Below, one piece after another: positions 1-7,922 of a stretch of DNA of 37,067 bases. Made by a program: the position numbers and the translations under genes. Origin of the DNA: Streptomyces cupreus. GTDB lineage: Bacteria > Actinomycetota > Actinomycetes > Streptomycetales > Streptomycetaceae. A model generated the notes under the pieces. The model was given only the letters and a program-made list of their open reading frames with translations. It had not been told where the DNA came from and made no database searches. Numbering within the stretch: position 1 is the stretch's first letter; every line of letters starts with the position of its first letter. Location: assembly GCF_014257025.1 (NCBI RefSeq), contig NZ_JACMSF010000067.1, positions 1 to 37,067 of the forward strand, written 5' to 3'.

Positions 1-977
1 GCCTGGAGGCCGTGCGGAACGTCGGCACGAACGTGGTCGAGTCGATCATCAAGAGCCGCAAGGCCAAGGGCAAGTACGCCTCCTTCCCCGACTATCTCGA
101 CAAGGTCGAGGCGGTCGCCTGCAACAAGCGCACCACCGAGTCGCTGATCAAGGCGGGCGCCTTCGACTCCCTCGGGCACACCCGCAAGGGCCTCACCGCG
201 CACTTCGACTCGATGATCGACAACGTGGTCGCGGTGAAGCGCAAGGAGGCCGAGGGGCAGTTCGACCTCTTCGGCGGGATGGGCGAGGAGGAGAGCAGCG
301 AACCCGGCTTCGGCCTTGACGTCGAGTTCTCCACCGACGAGTGGGACAAGACCTATCTGCTCGCCCAGGAGCGGGAGATGCTCGGTCTGTACGTCTCCGA
401 CCACCCGCTCTTCGGCCTGGAGCATGTGCTCTCGGACAAGGCCGACGCGGGCATCGCCCAGCTCACCGGAGGTGAGCACGCGGACGGCGCGGTCGTCACC
501 ATCGGCGGCATCATCTCGGGCCTCCAGCGCAAGATGACCAAGCAGGGCAACGCCTGGGCCATCGCCACCGTCGAGGACCTGGCCGGTTCCATCGAGTGCA
601 TGTTCTTCCCCGCGACCTACCAGCTCGTCTCGACGCAGCTCGTCGAGGACGCGGTGGTGTTCGTCAAGGGCCGCCTCGACAAGCGCGAGGACGTGCCCCG
701 GCTGGTCGCCATGGAGCTGATGGTCCCTGACCTGTCGAACGCGGGCACGAACGCGCCCGTGGTGCTCACCATTCCGGCCACCCGGGTCACTCCGCCGATG
801 GTCAGCCGGCTCGGCGAGATCCTCAGCCATCACAAGGGCGACAGCGAGGTCCGCATCAAGCTCCAGGGCCCGACCAAGACGACCGTGCTGCGCCTGGACC
901 GGCACCGGGTGAAGCCGGACCCGGCGCTCTTCGGCGACCTGAAGGTGCTGCTCGGGCCGTCCTGTCTGGCCGGCTGA
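1..977 (+). CDS. dnaE: DNA polymerase III alpha subunit, C-terminal part (5' truncated)
   Basis: This is the last ~325 residues of the replicative polymerase catalytic subunit; the reading frame is open from base 3 and the gene begins outside the window. Visible parts are the end of the helix-hairpin-helix region (VGTNVVESIIKSRKAKG, then LIKAGAFDSLGHTRKGL), the linker with the 'REMLGLYVSDHPL' signature, and the OB-fold domain (GAVVTIGGIISGLQRKMTKQ through EDLAGSIECMFFP). These are typical of bacterial DnaE1. The PHP and palm/finger domains lie upstream of the window. It replicates DNA in the cytoplasm as part of the holoenzyme. It ends at TGA 975-977, followed by a hairpin terminator shared with the convergent small gene. 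Confidence 0.97.
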   Translation, partial: LEAVRNVGTNVVESIIKSRKAKGKYASFPDYLDKVEAVACNKRTTESLIKAGAFDSLGHTRKGLTAHFDSMIDNVVAVKRKEAEGQFDLFGGMGEEESSEPGFGLDVEFSTDEWDKTYLLAQEREMLGLYVSDHPLFGLEHVLSDKADAGIAQLTGGEHADGAVVTIGGIISGLQRKMTKQGNAWAIATVEDLAGSIECMFFPATYQLVSTQLVEDAVVFVKGRLDKREDVPRLVAMELMVPDLSNAGTNAPVVLTIPATRVTPPMVSRLGEILSHHKGDSEVRIKLQGPTKTTVLRLDRHRVKPDPALFGDLKVLLGPSCLAG

Positions 978-992
978 GCCGTAGACGTGCGG

Positions 993-1024
993 GAGGGGCG
1001 CATCCGCGTGTGGGTGCGCCCCTC
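993..1024. terminator. Bidirectional hairpin terminator between dnaE and the 54-aa gene
   Basis: A perfect 10-bp inverted repeat, GAGGGGCGCA at 993-1002 and TGCGCCCCTC at 1015-1024, encloses a 12-nt loop. It lies between two convergent genes, so it can serve both. There is no long T-run, as is common in high-GC actinobacteria. Confidence 0.75.
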
Positions 1025-1062
1025 GTCATATGCCCGGGCTACAAGGGCCCGTCATGAGGATG

Positions 1063-1227
1063 TCAGTTGTGACCGAACTTCTTCTGCTTGCCCTTGCGCG
1101 CGATGTCGCTCGGCGTCACCTGGGACAGCCGCTGCTCGGCCTGCGCCTCCATCGAGGACTGCTGGGCCTGACGCTGTCCGCGCTCGGACTGGGGCTGCTT
1201 TCGGTCACGGTTCTTGTTCTTGGCCAT
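1063..1227 (-). CDS. Small basic hydrophilic protein, 54 aa, unknown function
   Basis: A 54-residue protein starting MAKNKNRDRKQPQSERG and ending KGKQKKFGHN. It is rich in Lys, Arg and Gln, with no membrane segment and no recognised domain. The start at 1227 is set by an AGGAGG Shine-Dalgarno about 6 nt upstream on the minus strand; a longer frame from 1308 has no such site. A promoter-like pair (TTGTCC, 16 nt, TAGGCT) lies 50-80 nt upstream. I know similar short proteins as conserved hypotheticals in Streptomyces. The composition would fit nucleic-acid or ribosome association, but that is inference. Confidence 0.75.
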   Translation of the reverse strand: MAKNKNRDRKQPQSERGQRQAQQSSMEAQAEQRLSQVTPSDIARKGKQKKFGHN

Positions 1228-1280
1228 GGTGGTGCCTCCTGTGGGGGATCTAGGGGCCAGGGCCGCGACCAGATTCACAT

Positions 1281-1308
1281 AGCCTAACAAAGAGCGCATG
1301 TCGGACAA
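1281..1308 (-). promoter_or_regulatory. Promoter of the 54-aa gene
   Basis: Read on the minus strand, TTGTCC (1308-1303) and TAGGCT (1286-1281) are separated by 16 nt. This fits a principal-sigma promoter with a 5' UTR of roughly 45 nt before the AGGAGG and the start at 1227. Confidence 0.5.
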
Positions 1309-1448
1309 TTACCGTCCGTAACGGCGTTGTTCGAGCCGCTCACCCCGAAACGCCACGCCGAAGATCGAGTTCCGGCCGTTAACCTTCGCGCGGTCGGGCA
1401 GACTCGAAGGAAGCCCGAAGCAAACCTCCCGGAAAGAGGGTGGATCGC

Positions 1449-2666
1449 GTGGACCGCTGCATCGTCCTGGTGGACGCCGGGTATCTGCTGGGGGCCGCCG
1501 CCTCTCTTCTCGCCGGAGAACCCTCCCGGTCCCGGATCACCGTCGATCACACCGCCCTCATTCAGGGCCTGCGAGAACGCGCGGAATCGGATACCGAACG
1601 CCCACTGCTGCGCATCTACTGGTTCGACGGCGCCCCCGACCGCGTCCCGCAGCCCGAACACCGCAGGCTGCGCGTGATGCCCCGGGTGACCGTACGGCTC
1701 GGCGCGCTGACCCGCAGCGACGGACGCTGGGCCCAGAAGGGCGTGGACGCAGCCATGCACGCCGAGCTGACCGAGCTCGCCCGCAACCGCGCCTGCTCCG
1801 ACATCGTGCTCGTCACCGGCGACGGGGATCTGCTGCCGGGCATGATGGCCGCCAAGGAACACGGCGTCGCCGTCCATCTGTGGGCCGTCCAGGCCGCCGA
1901 CGGCGACTACAACCAGTCCGAGGACCTGGTCGCCGAGGCCGACGAGCGGCGCGTGCTCGACCGTACGTGGATCACCAAGGCCGTACGCGCCAAGGAGCTC
2001 GGCGGGATCTGCGCGCCGCCGCCCGCGCCGCGGCCCGAGATCGCCGCGATCCTCTCCGCGCCGCTGCCCGACTCCGCGCTCGCCCCGGCCGAGCGGCCCA
2101 CCGAGGAGCGCGAACACCGGGCGCCGGCCGCCGCGGCGGAGAACGGCGCGCAGGAGCGGGTGCCGACGCCGAAGGGTGTGCCCACGCCCAAGGACCTGGC
2201 CGCGTTGCGTGCCCCGGGCGTGCAGCCCGCCGCGCATCCGGCGGGGGCGACCCTGCGGTGGTCCTCCGACAAGGGATGGGTGGACCGGCCCGGTGCCACG
2301 GCCGAGCCGCCCGAGGTCGCCTCCATGCCGACGCTGGCCCAGCTGACCACGGCGGAGCAGCGGTGGGCCGACCGGGAGGAGGACATCACGACCGTCGGCG
2401 GGGATCCGTACGAGGTCGGGCAGGTGTTCGCGCGGCGGTGGATGGAGCGGCTGGGCGACCAGAGCCATCTGCAGAAGCTGTCGGGGATGTACCCGCGGAT
2501 CCCGCATCGCATCGACGGGGAGCTGCTGCGGTACGCGGCCCGGTTCGGACTGCTCGCGCACAAGGACGACCAGATCGACGAGCACGACCGGTACGCGATC
2601 CGGGCCGGGTTCTGGCGCGAGATCGATGTGCGGACGGCGGCCGAACACGCTTCCGCGGGGGAGTGA
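1449..2666 (+). CDS. NYN (PIN-like) domain protein
   Basis: A 405-residue protein. The first ~170 residues form an NYN domain, a PIN-like predicted RNase fold: IVLVDAGYLL near the N-terminus, RIYWFDGAP, KGVDAAMHAEL and DIVLVTGDGDLLPGM supply the acidic residues that bind divalent metal in this family. A Pro/Ala-rich linker follows (about 185-290). The C-terminus has a helical segment (EDITTVGGDPYEVGQVFA, then YPRIPHRIDGELLRYAARF) that I cannot assign. GTG 1449 is preferred over GTG 1440 because AGAGGG at 1435-1440 gives a normal 8-nt spacing to 1449 but would overlap the earlier start. RNA cleavage is predicted from the family; the substrate is unknown. Confidence 0.9.
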   Translation: MDRCIVLVDAGYLLGAAASLLAGEPSRSRITVDHTALIQGLRERAESDTERPLLRIYWFDGAPDRVPQPEHRRLRVMPRVTVRLGALTRSDGRWAQKGVDAAMHAELTELARNRACSDIVLVTGDGDLLPGMMAAKEHGVAVHLWAVQAADGDYNQSEDLVAEADERRVLDRTWITKAVRAKELGGICAPPPAPRPEIAAILSAPLPDSALAPAERPTEEREHRAPAAAAENGAQERVPTPKGVPTPKDLAALRAPGVQPAAHPAGATLRWSSDKGWVDRPGATAEPPEVASMPTLAQLTTAEQRWADREEDITTVGGDPYEVGQVFARRWMERLGDQSHLQKLSGMYPRIPHRIDGELLRYAARFGLLAHKDDQIDEHDRYAIRAGFWREIDVRTAAEHASAGE

Positions 2667-2713
2667 AACGGCACATACGCCGCCCCAAGGACGGGCCCCG
2701 CCTCCCGACCCCG

Positions 2714-2719
2714 TAGTCT
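2714..2719 (+). promoter_or_regulatory. -10 box of a probably leaderless transcript (ABC ATPase)
   Basis: TAGTCT ends 8 nt before GTG 2728, with no Shine-Dalgarno sequence between them. This is the usual arrangement for a transcript starting at the start codon. Confidence 0.5.
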
Positions 2720-2727
2720 CATCCCTT

Positions 2728-3747
2728 GTGAGTACGCGCGCGGCACAGGCACTTCGGCCCAGTGGCGATGTCGTGTGCGCCGTGCGCGGGCTGACCAAGA
2801 CCTATCCGGCGGTACGGGGACGGCGCGGCGCACCCGCCACTCCCGAGGTACGGGCCACCGATGACGTACGGCTGGACATCCGGCGTGGTGAGATCTTCGG
2901 GCTGCTCGGGCCGAACGGCGCCGGCAAGACCACGCTCGTACGGCAGCTCACCGGGCTGATGCGGCCCGATCGCGGCAGCGTGGAGATCCTCGGGCACGAC
3001 ATCGTGCGGCACCCGGAGCGGGCCGCGCGGATCCTCGCCTACCTCGGGCAGGAGTCGACCGCCCTCGACGAGCTGACCGTCTCCCTCGCCGCCGAGACCA
3101 CTGGACGGCTGCGCGGCCTGGACGTGCGCGCGGCGCGGGCCGAGCGGGACGCCGTACTGGAGGAACTGGGCCTGACCGAGCTCGCCGGGCGGCCCTTGAG
3201 GAAGCTGTCAGGGGGGCAGCGGCGGCTCGCCTGTTTCGCCGCCGCGCTGGTGGGCGAGCGGCCGCTGCTCGTGCTCGACGAGCCGACCACCGGGATGGAT
3301 CCCGTGGCGCGGCGGGCCGTCTGGTCCGCCGTCGACCGGCGGCGGGCCGAGCAGGGCACGACCGTGCTGCTCGTCACCCACAACGTCATCGAGGCCGAGA
3401 CCGTGCTGGACCGGGTCGCCGTGCTCGACCGGGGACGGGTGATCGCCTGTGACACCCCCGGCGGGCTCAAGGAGCGGGTCGCCGGGGAGGTCCGGGTCGA
3501 CCTGGTGTGGCGGGACGCGGCGCCGCTGCACGTTCCCGAGGTCGCCGCGCTTGTGGACCGGGTCGTGGAGTCGGGCCGCCGCTGGACGCTGCGGCTCGCC
3601 CCCGAGGAGGCCCGCGCGGTCGTCGCCACCGTCACCGGCGGGGCCGCCTTCTCCGCGCTCGACGACTTCACCCTCGCCACGCCCAGCCTGGAGGACGTCT
3701 ATCTGGCGCTGGGCGGGGCCGCGCAGCAGGGATTGGTGAAGGCTTGA
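2728..3747 (+). CDS. ABC transporter ATP-binding protein
   Basis: A 339-residue cytoplasmic ATPase of an ABC-2/DrrA-like exporter. Walker A is GPNGAGKTT, the signature is LSGGQRR, Walker B is LLVLDEPTTGMDP and the switch His is in VTHN. A C-terminal extension after about residue 230 resembles the DrrA-type accessory region. The likely start is GTG 2728 (MSTRAAQALRPSG), with a -10-like TAGTCT just upstream. The next gene, 106 nt downstream, encodes the membrane subunit, so the two should form one transporter. The substrate cannot be read from sequence; drug, lipid or polymer export are family possibilities. Confidence 0.95.
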   Translation: MSTRAAQALRPSGDVVCAVRGLTKTYPAVRGRRGAPATPEVRATDDVRLDIRRGEIFGLLGPNGAGKTTLVRQLTGLMRPDRGSVEILGHDIVRHPERAARILAYLGQESTALDELTVSLAAETTGRLRGLDVRAARAERDAVLEELGLTELAGRPLRKLSGGQRRLACFAAALVGERPLLVLDEPTTGMDPVARRAVWSAVDRRRAEQGTTVLLVTHNVIEAETVLDRVAVLDRGRVIACDTPGGLKERVAGEVRVDLVWRDAAPLHVPEVAALVDRVVESGRRWTLRLAPEEARAVVATVTGGAAFSALDDFTLATPSLEDVYLALGGAAQQGLVKA

Positions 3748-3853
3748 GCGCGACTGGGTCAGCCTTGAATACGACTGATGAGAGCTTGAGTACGAGGACC
3801 GTCGCATCCGTACGGAACGGGACCACCGCCGGAGCGAAGAGGAGCAGCGCCAC

Positions 3854-4678
3854 GTGAGTGTCGTACCCGCCGAGGTTCTGCCGGGCGCCGCGCCGGCCGT
3901 GGACGAGACGCCCGCCACGGACGCGGCCGAGCTCGGGCCGCGGGCTCGGCTGTGGCCGTCGCTGTGCGCCGTGTACCGGGCGCAGCTGTCCCGCGCGCGG
4001 GTCGCGCGGATTCCGCTGCTGTTCGTGGCGACCTTCCAGTCCATCGGGATCATGATCCTGATGCGGGGGGTCGTGGACGGCGGTGACGAGGCGCGGGCCG
4101 TCGTCGCCGGGTCGTCGGTGCTGGTCGTCGCCTTTGTCGCGCTGAACCTGCTCGCTCAGTACTTCGGGCAGTTGCGGGCCAGCGGGGGGCTCGATCACTA
4201 CGCGACGCTGCCGGTGCCGCCCGCGGCGGTGGTGCTCGGGGCGGCGGGGGCGTACGCCTCCTTCACGGTGCCCGGGACCGTGGTCACCGCCGTGTTCGGG
4301 TGCGTGCTGTTCGGGCTGCCGCTCGCGCATCTGTGGGTGCTCGTCGCGGTGATTCCGCTGGCGGGGGCTGCGCTCGCGGGGCTGGGGGCCGCGCTGGGGC
4401 TGTTGGCGCCTCGGCCGGAACTGGCGACCGTGCTGGGGCAGTTGGGGATGTCCGCCGCGCTGCTGCTCGGGGTCCTGCCTGCCGAGCGGATGCCTGAGGT
4501 GGTGCGGTTCGCCCGGGATCTGCTGCCCTCCACATACGGCGTCGAGGCCTTTGCCCGGACCTTCGGGGAGAGTCCTGACTGGGCCTTCGTGCTCGGGGAC
4601 CTTGCCGTGTGCGGAGTTGTGGGGGTCGTGTCCCTTGCCGCCGCCACCTGGGCGTACCGCCGGGCGGCCGTCCGGTGA
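3854..4678 (+). CDS. ABC-2 type transporter permease
   Basis: A 274-residue integral membrane protein with about six hydrophobic segments, among them IPLLFVATFQSIGIMILMRG, VVAGSSVLVVAFVALNLLAQ, VVTAVFGCVLFGLPLAHLWV and LAVCGVVGVVSLAAATWAYR. An amphipathic stretch with the LDHYATLPV motif follows the second segment, as in ABC-2 permeases. It starts at GTG 3854 with a GAGGAGC ribosome site about 10 nt upstream. It pairs with the ATPase gene ending at 3747. The first ~35 residues are hydrophilic and probably cytoplasmic. Confidence 0.92.
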   Translation: MSVVPAEVLPGAAPAVDETPATDAAELGPRARLWPSLCAVYRAQLSRARVARIPLLFVATFQSIGIMILMRGVVDGGDEARAVVAGSSVLVVAFVALNLLAQYFGQLRASGGLDHYATLPVPPAAVVLGAAGAYASFTVPGTVVTAVFGCVLFGLPLAHLWVLVAVIPLAGAALAGLGAALGLLAPRPELATVLGQLGMSAALLLGVLPAERMPEVVRFARDLLPSTYGVEAFARTFGESPDWAFVLGDLAVCGVVGVVSLAAATWAYRRAAVR

Positions 4679-4700
4679 CGCGTCGCACAGGCGGGCCTGG

Positions 4701-4706
4701 CACGAT
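4701..4706 (+). promoter_or_regulatory. -10 box of a probably leaderless transcript (DUF2567 gene)
   Basis: CACGAT ends 6 nt before GTG 4713. No ribosome-binding site better than AGGG, directly at the start, is present. Confidence 0.35.
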
Positions 4707-4712
4707 GTCAGG

Positions 4713-5411
4713 GTGACCGCACCGCTGACTCCACCACCGCCGCCGCGTGACCACTCCGCCAACACTGCGTGGCAGCAGCCGCCTGCGTCCGGCGCCGGGC
4801 ACGGGACTTATCCGTACGGGCTGCCTTCCTCGCCCTCGCCGGAGGAGGACGGGCCCGGGATGAAGACCGAGGTGCGGGAGGCAGCCGTGATCACGGTGGT
4901 CGTGGCGGTGGCCGGGGTGTTGCTCGGGGTGCTGTGGTGGTGGCTGGCGCCTCGGGTGCCGCTGGTGGGGGACGTGGTCGACGGGGGCTGGGTCGTCTAT
5001 CTCAATGACACCGAGGGGGAGCAGGCGGTGGGCGTCGACGGGACGTTCTCGTTGCTGGCGCTCGCCTTTGGCGCGGTGAGTGCGCTGGGGGTGTTTCTGG
5101 TCCGGCGGCGTGGGGGTGTGCCGTTGGTGGCCGCTCTGGCCCTCGGGGGGTTGTTGGGGTCGTTGCTGGCCTGGCGGGTGGGGGTGTGGCTCGGGCCTGC
5201 GCAGGACGTCGTCGCCCATGCGAAGGATGTGGGCAAGGGGGTGGCGTTCTCGGCGCCGTTGGAGCTTGATGCGAAGGGGGCGCTGCTGGTGTGGTCCGTG
5301 GCCGGGCTTGTGGTGCATCTGGGGCTGACGGCGTTGTTCGGGCCTCGGGACCCGGATCCGTATGAGCAGCAGCATCGGCCTCGGGACGGGTACGGGGCGC
5401 CGCAGGCGTAG
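4713..5411 (+). CDS. DUF2567-like membrane protein
   Basis: A 232-residue protein. A Pro/Ser/Gly-rich N-terminal ~50 residues (MTAPLTPPPPPRDHS) precedes four predicted membrane helices: AAVITVVVAVAGVLLGVLWW, LLALAFGAVSALGVFLV, PLVAALALGGLLGSLLAW and LLVWSVAGLVVHLGLTALFG. The extracytoplasmic segment after helix 1 (APRVPLVGDVVDGGWVVYLN) is typical of the actinobacterial DUF2567 family. GTG 4713 is chosen because the family starts near MTAP and a -10-like hexamer lies just upstream. The function is unknown. It is followed at once by the convergent bL37-like gene. Confidence 0.82.
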   Translation: MTAPLTPPPPPRDHSANTAWQQPPASGAGHGTYPYGLPSSPSPEEDGPGMKTEVREAAVITVVVAVAGVLLGVLWWWLAPRVPLVGDVVDGGWVVYLNDTEGEQAVGVDGTFSLLALAFGAVSALGVFLVRRRGGVPLVAALALGGLLGSLLAWRVGVWLGPAQDVVAHAKDVGKGVAFSAPLELDAKGALLVWSVAGLVVHLGLTALFGPRDPDPYEQQHRPRDGYGAPQA

Positions 5412-5453
5412 TTTCTCCCGCCCCCGCCGCCCCGGCTGAAGGCGTCGGCCCTC

Positions 5454-5528
5454 CTACGACGGGCGCCTCCCGTGATTCGCTCGGCCCTTCTTGATGCGCC
5501 ACTTGCGTTTCCGGGTCTTCTTCGACAT
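5454..5528 (-). CDS. Ribosomal protein bL37-like, 24 aa
   Basis: A 24-codon gene reading MSKKTRKRKWRIKKG, then RANHGRRPS and stop. About half the residues are Lys or Arg, and it ends in an ANHG(K/R)RP motif. That length, composition and C-terminal motif match bL37, the small actinobacterial large-subunit protein first seen in mycobacterial ribosome structures. This identification is from memory of the family, not a search. A good Shine-Dalgarno (AGAGGG) sits about 5 nt before ATG 5528. The gene follows ybaK by 11 nt on the same strand and is probably cotranscribed with it. It is short enough to be missed by ordinary gene callers. Confidence 0.75.
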   Translation of the reverse strand: MSKKTRKRKWRIKKGRANHGRRPS

Positions 5529-5539
5529 GTTCCCTCTGC

Positions 5540-6061
5540 TTAACCGACAACAGGGGGTTCGTCGAGGGGCTGAACGCGGCCGATGGGAGCCAGGGTCGCT
5601 TCCGTCAGGATTGCCAGGTCCTTCGGGGAGAGTTCGATCTCCAAGCCCCTGCGGCCCGCTGAGACGCAGATCGTGGCGTGGGCGGTCGCTGAGGCGTCCA
5701 GGACCGTCGGGAGCTTCTTTCGCTGGCCCAGGGGGGAGATGCCGCCCCTGACGTAGCCCGTGGTGCGTTCCGCCAGCGTGGGGTCGGCCATCGTCGCCTT
5801 CTTGCCGCCCACTGCCGTCGCCAGCGCCTTCAGGTCCAGTTGGCCCGCCACCGGCACCACCGCCACCGTCAGCTTGCCATCCACCTCTGCCACCAGCGTC
5901 TTGAAGACCCGGTCCGGGGACACCCCCATCGCCTGCGCCGCCTCTTCACCGTAGGACGGGTGAGACGGGTCGTGTTCGTAGGCGTGGGTCGTGAAGGTGA
6001 CGCCTGCCGTGGTCAGGACCACCGTCGCCGGCGTACCTGCCGACTGTCGCTTCTTCGCCAT
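5540..6061 (-). CDS. ybaK: YbaK/EbsC-type aminoacyl-tRNA deacylase (Cys-tRNA(Pro) deacylase)
   Basis: A 173-residue cytoplasmic protein of the YbaK/ProX editing superfamily, which hydrolyses mischarged tRNAs such as Cys-tRNA(Pro). Visible features are the conserved N-terminal region (THAYEHDPSHPSYGEEAA), the Lys in VFKTLVAEVDGKL that is essential in the family, and the YVRGGISPLGQRKKLPTVLD block followed by ISAGRRGLEIELSP-like sequence near the C-terminus (read here as VSAGRRGLEIELSP). ATG 6061 has GAGGCGA upstream and begins 8 nt after the LON-domain gene stops. Both probably lie in one minus-strand operon that also carries the bL37-like gene. Confidence 0.93.
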   Translation of the reverse strand: MAKKRQSAGTPATVVLTTAGVTFTTHAYEHDPSHPSYGEEAAQAMGVSPDRVFKTLVAEVDGKLTVAVVPVAGQLDLKALATAVGGKKATMADPTLAERTTGYVRGGISPLGQRKKLPTVLDASATAHATICVSAGRRGLEIELSPKDLAILTEATLAPIGRVQPLDEPPVVG

Positions 6062-6069
6062 CGTTCGCC

Positions 6070-6810
6070 TCAGTTCAGACTTGTCGGCGTGCGCGTCAGG
6101 TCCGCCGCCGGCAGTGACGGCAGGCTACGGATGATCGACGTCTCCGCGCGAAGGAGTTTCAGCTCGTCCCGCAGCCGGGACGCCGTGTCGGGGGCCTGGA
6201 GCAGGCGTTGCTTCGTCGGGGTGTCCAGCATCATCGCCGCCGCTACCAGGTACGACACCACCGACGGCTCGTCCGGGAGATCCGCTCCCGTCGACAGGGA
6301 CCGCTCCCGGGCCCCCGCCAGGCGCTTCTGGTACTGGCGGAACGCCCGCAGCACCCCCTCCGCCAGTGCGCCCGCCTCGTCGCCCTGGTCCTCCGGCAAC
6401 TCCTCGAGCTCCGCCGTCAGGAACGGGCCACGCGCGTCCACCGACAGCAGCCGTACCCGAGTCGTGCCCGTCGCCAGCACCTCGAACGTGCCGTCCGTCC
6501 GCTCCCGGATCGTCGCCGCGTCCGCCACACAGGCCGTCGAGTGGAAGGACTTGATCGGCTCGGGACCGAAGCCCGCCGCGGGCCCGCGCCGGGGCAGTGC
6601 CGTCGGGTCGGGCATACCGGGCGCGCTCGGCGCCACCTCGTGGCCGTCGCGGATCGCCACGACGGCGAACCGGCGCGGTTCGTCGTCGGGGGTCTTGAGC
6701 AGTTCGCGCATCATGGCGCGATAGCGCTCCTCGAAGACGTTCAGAGGGAGCACCAACCCCGGGAACAGCACCGAGTTCAGGGGGAAGAGAGGGAGCCGGA
6801 CGGTGGTCAC
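6070..6810 (-). CDS. LON substrate-binding domain protein
   Basis: A 246-residue protein consisting of a Lon N-terminal (LON-SB/PUA-like) domain without ATPase or protease domains. The start VRLPLFPLNSVLFPGLVLPL followed by NVFEERYRAMMRELL is diagnostic. A helical second half (LRAFRQYQKRLAG, SYLVAAAMMLDTPTKQRLLQ, then RLRDELKLLRAE) matches stand-alone LON-SB proteins. GTG 6810 is preferred: the domain begins four residues later and a TAGGCT -10 box ends 8 nt upstream. The role may be peptide or protein binding; the family has no established reaction. ybaK follows after 8 nt. Confidence 0.9.
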   Translation of the reverse strand: MTTVRLPLFPLNSVLFPGLVLPLNVFEERYRAMMRELLKTPDDEPRRFAVVAIRDGHEVAPSAPGMPDPTALPRRGPAAGFGPEPIKSFHSTACVADAATIRERTDGTFEVLATGTTRVRLLSVDARGPFLTAELEELPEDQGDEAGALAEGVLRAFRQYQKRLAGARERSLSTGADLPDEPSVVSYLVAAAMMLDTPTKQRLLQAPDTASRLRDELKLLRAETSIIRSLPSLPAADLTRTPTSLN

Positions 6811-6818
6811 GACGCAAG

Positions 6819-6824
6819 AGCCTA
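6819..6824 (-). promoter_or_regulatory. -10 box of the LON gene, overlapping the upstream stop codon
   Basis: On the minus strand TAGGCT occupies 6824-6819, 8 nt before GTG 6810. Its first three bases are the TAG stop (6824-6822) of the upstream gene. No Shine-Dalgarno sequence is present, so a leaderless transcript is likely. Confidence 0.55.
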
Positions 6825-7835
6825 ATGGTCGCCGGAGGATGTACGTCCGGGGTGCCCGGTGATCGGACGGCCGGACGGCGTCCGCAGCTCGTCCCGTACC
6901 CGCAGACAGTGGCCCAGTGGGTCGTCCGAGAAGCGGTCCCAGGGAAAGGACGTGGCGTACGGGCCGGTCAGCCGCACCTGCTCCAGGGCGTCCGCCGCAC
7001 GGTCCAGCCGTACCAGGACGTACGTCAGCAGGTTCCGCGTCTCCGCCGGCCATGGGTCCGCCGGAGGGAGGAGCGCGGAGAGCCGTATCGCCCGGTCCGC
7101 CGCCTCGTCCAACCGCGGCCGCGGCATCTCAGGGCCGCAGCCGTCCGACAGATACGCGAACGCCGCCCGCACCGGCAGCGCCTGCACCAGGGAGCCGGGC
7201 GGGGCGTCCTGCGCGGCTCGGTCGGCGAAGTCCAGGCACTCGCGGTGCGAGCCGTGCCAGGAGGACGCCAGATAGCGCAGGGCCGCCACATGGCAGCCGT
7301 AGTGGTGTGGGGCGCGGCGCATCGCCGCCTCCCACAGCTCCTCGACGTACCGCGGCCCGGCCTGCGCCCCGCGTGCGTGGTCCAGGGCGATCCGCCAGGG
7401 CACCGGGTCCCGGTCGTCGCCGTGCGCCGCGGCCGTGACCAGCGGGCTGACCTCGCGCAGCAGCTCGGCCCTGGCCGGTGACCGCCAGGCGCGGTCGACT
7501 TTCAGCTGGGCCTCCACCACGAGGCCGTCGGGATTGTGGGGGGCTGCCGCGCGCCAGGCCTCGAACCACTCGGGGCGCGCGTGGGCGAAGGCCGCGAGCC
7601 GGGCCGTGTACCGGTCGCGGTGTTCCCACTCGCCGGCCGCCCGGGTGGCGGCGAGCAGCGCTGCGGCCGACCCGTGGTCGCCCTGCGCGGCCGCGACCAG
7701 CGCCGGACCCAGCCGGGCGTCGGGCACGTCCAGCAGCACCTCGTCGTCGGCGCGGGCACCGGCGACGGGGGCGGCGGTCCTTGTCATCCGCGGCCCGCGG
7801 ATGAACGGCAGCAGCAGAGCCATAGTGTCAACCAT
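6822..7835 (-). CDS. Helical-repeat protein of unknown function
   Basis: About 337 residues, rich in Ala, Arg and Trp, with a run of helix-turn-helix pairs resembling tetratricopeptide repeats: ALVAAAQGDHGSAAALLAAT, EWFEAWRAAAPHNPDGLVVE, VEELWEAAMRRAPHHYGCHV, ECLDFADRAA and DEAADRAIRLSALLPPADPW. No signal peptide or catalytic motif is evident. The start is uncertain: ATG 7835 (MVDTMALLLPF), ATG 7823 and ATG 7787 are all in frame and none has a clear Shine-Dalgarno. Its TAG stop forms part of the -10 box of the LON gene. I do not recognise a named family with confidence; a protein-interaction scaffold is inference. Confidence 0.75.
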   Translation of the reverse strand: MVDTMALLLPFIRGPRMTRTAAPVAGARADDEVLLDVPDARLGPALVAAAQGDHGSAAALLAATRAAGEWEHRDRYTARLAAFAHARPEWFEAWRAAAPHNPDGLVVEAQLKVDRAWRSPARAELLREVSPLVTAAAHGDDRDPVPWRIALDHARGAQAGPRYVEELWEAAMRRAPHHYGCHVAALRYLASSWHGSHRECLDFADRAAQDAPPGSLVQALPVRAAFAYLSDGCGPEMPRPRLDEAADRAIRLSALLPPADPWPAETRNLLTYVLVRLDRAADALEQVRLTGPYATSFPWDRFSDDPLGHCLRVRDELRTPSGRPITGHPGRTSSGDH

Positions 7836-7922
7836 TGAAAAGCCGCTGGTCGAGACGGCGCCAGAGGCTCCGGCCAACTCGTGGAAAGTTGTACGACCAC
7901 CGGTCAAGGGACGGCAAAAGGT

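Noticed and set aside
1284..2798. 504-residue minus-strand open frame opposite the NYN gene
   Set aside because: It is antisense to a gene with clear motifs, is extremely Arg/Gly/Pro-rich, and has no ribosome site. High GC creates such frames.
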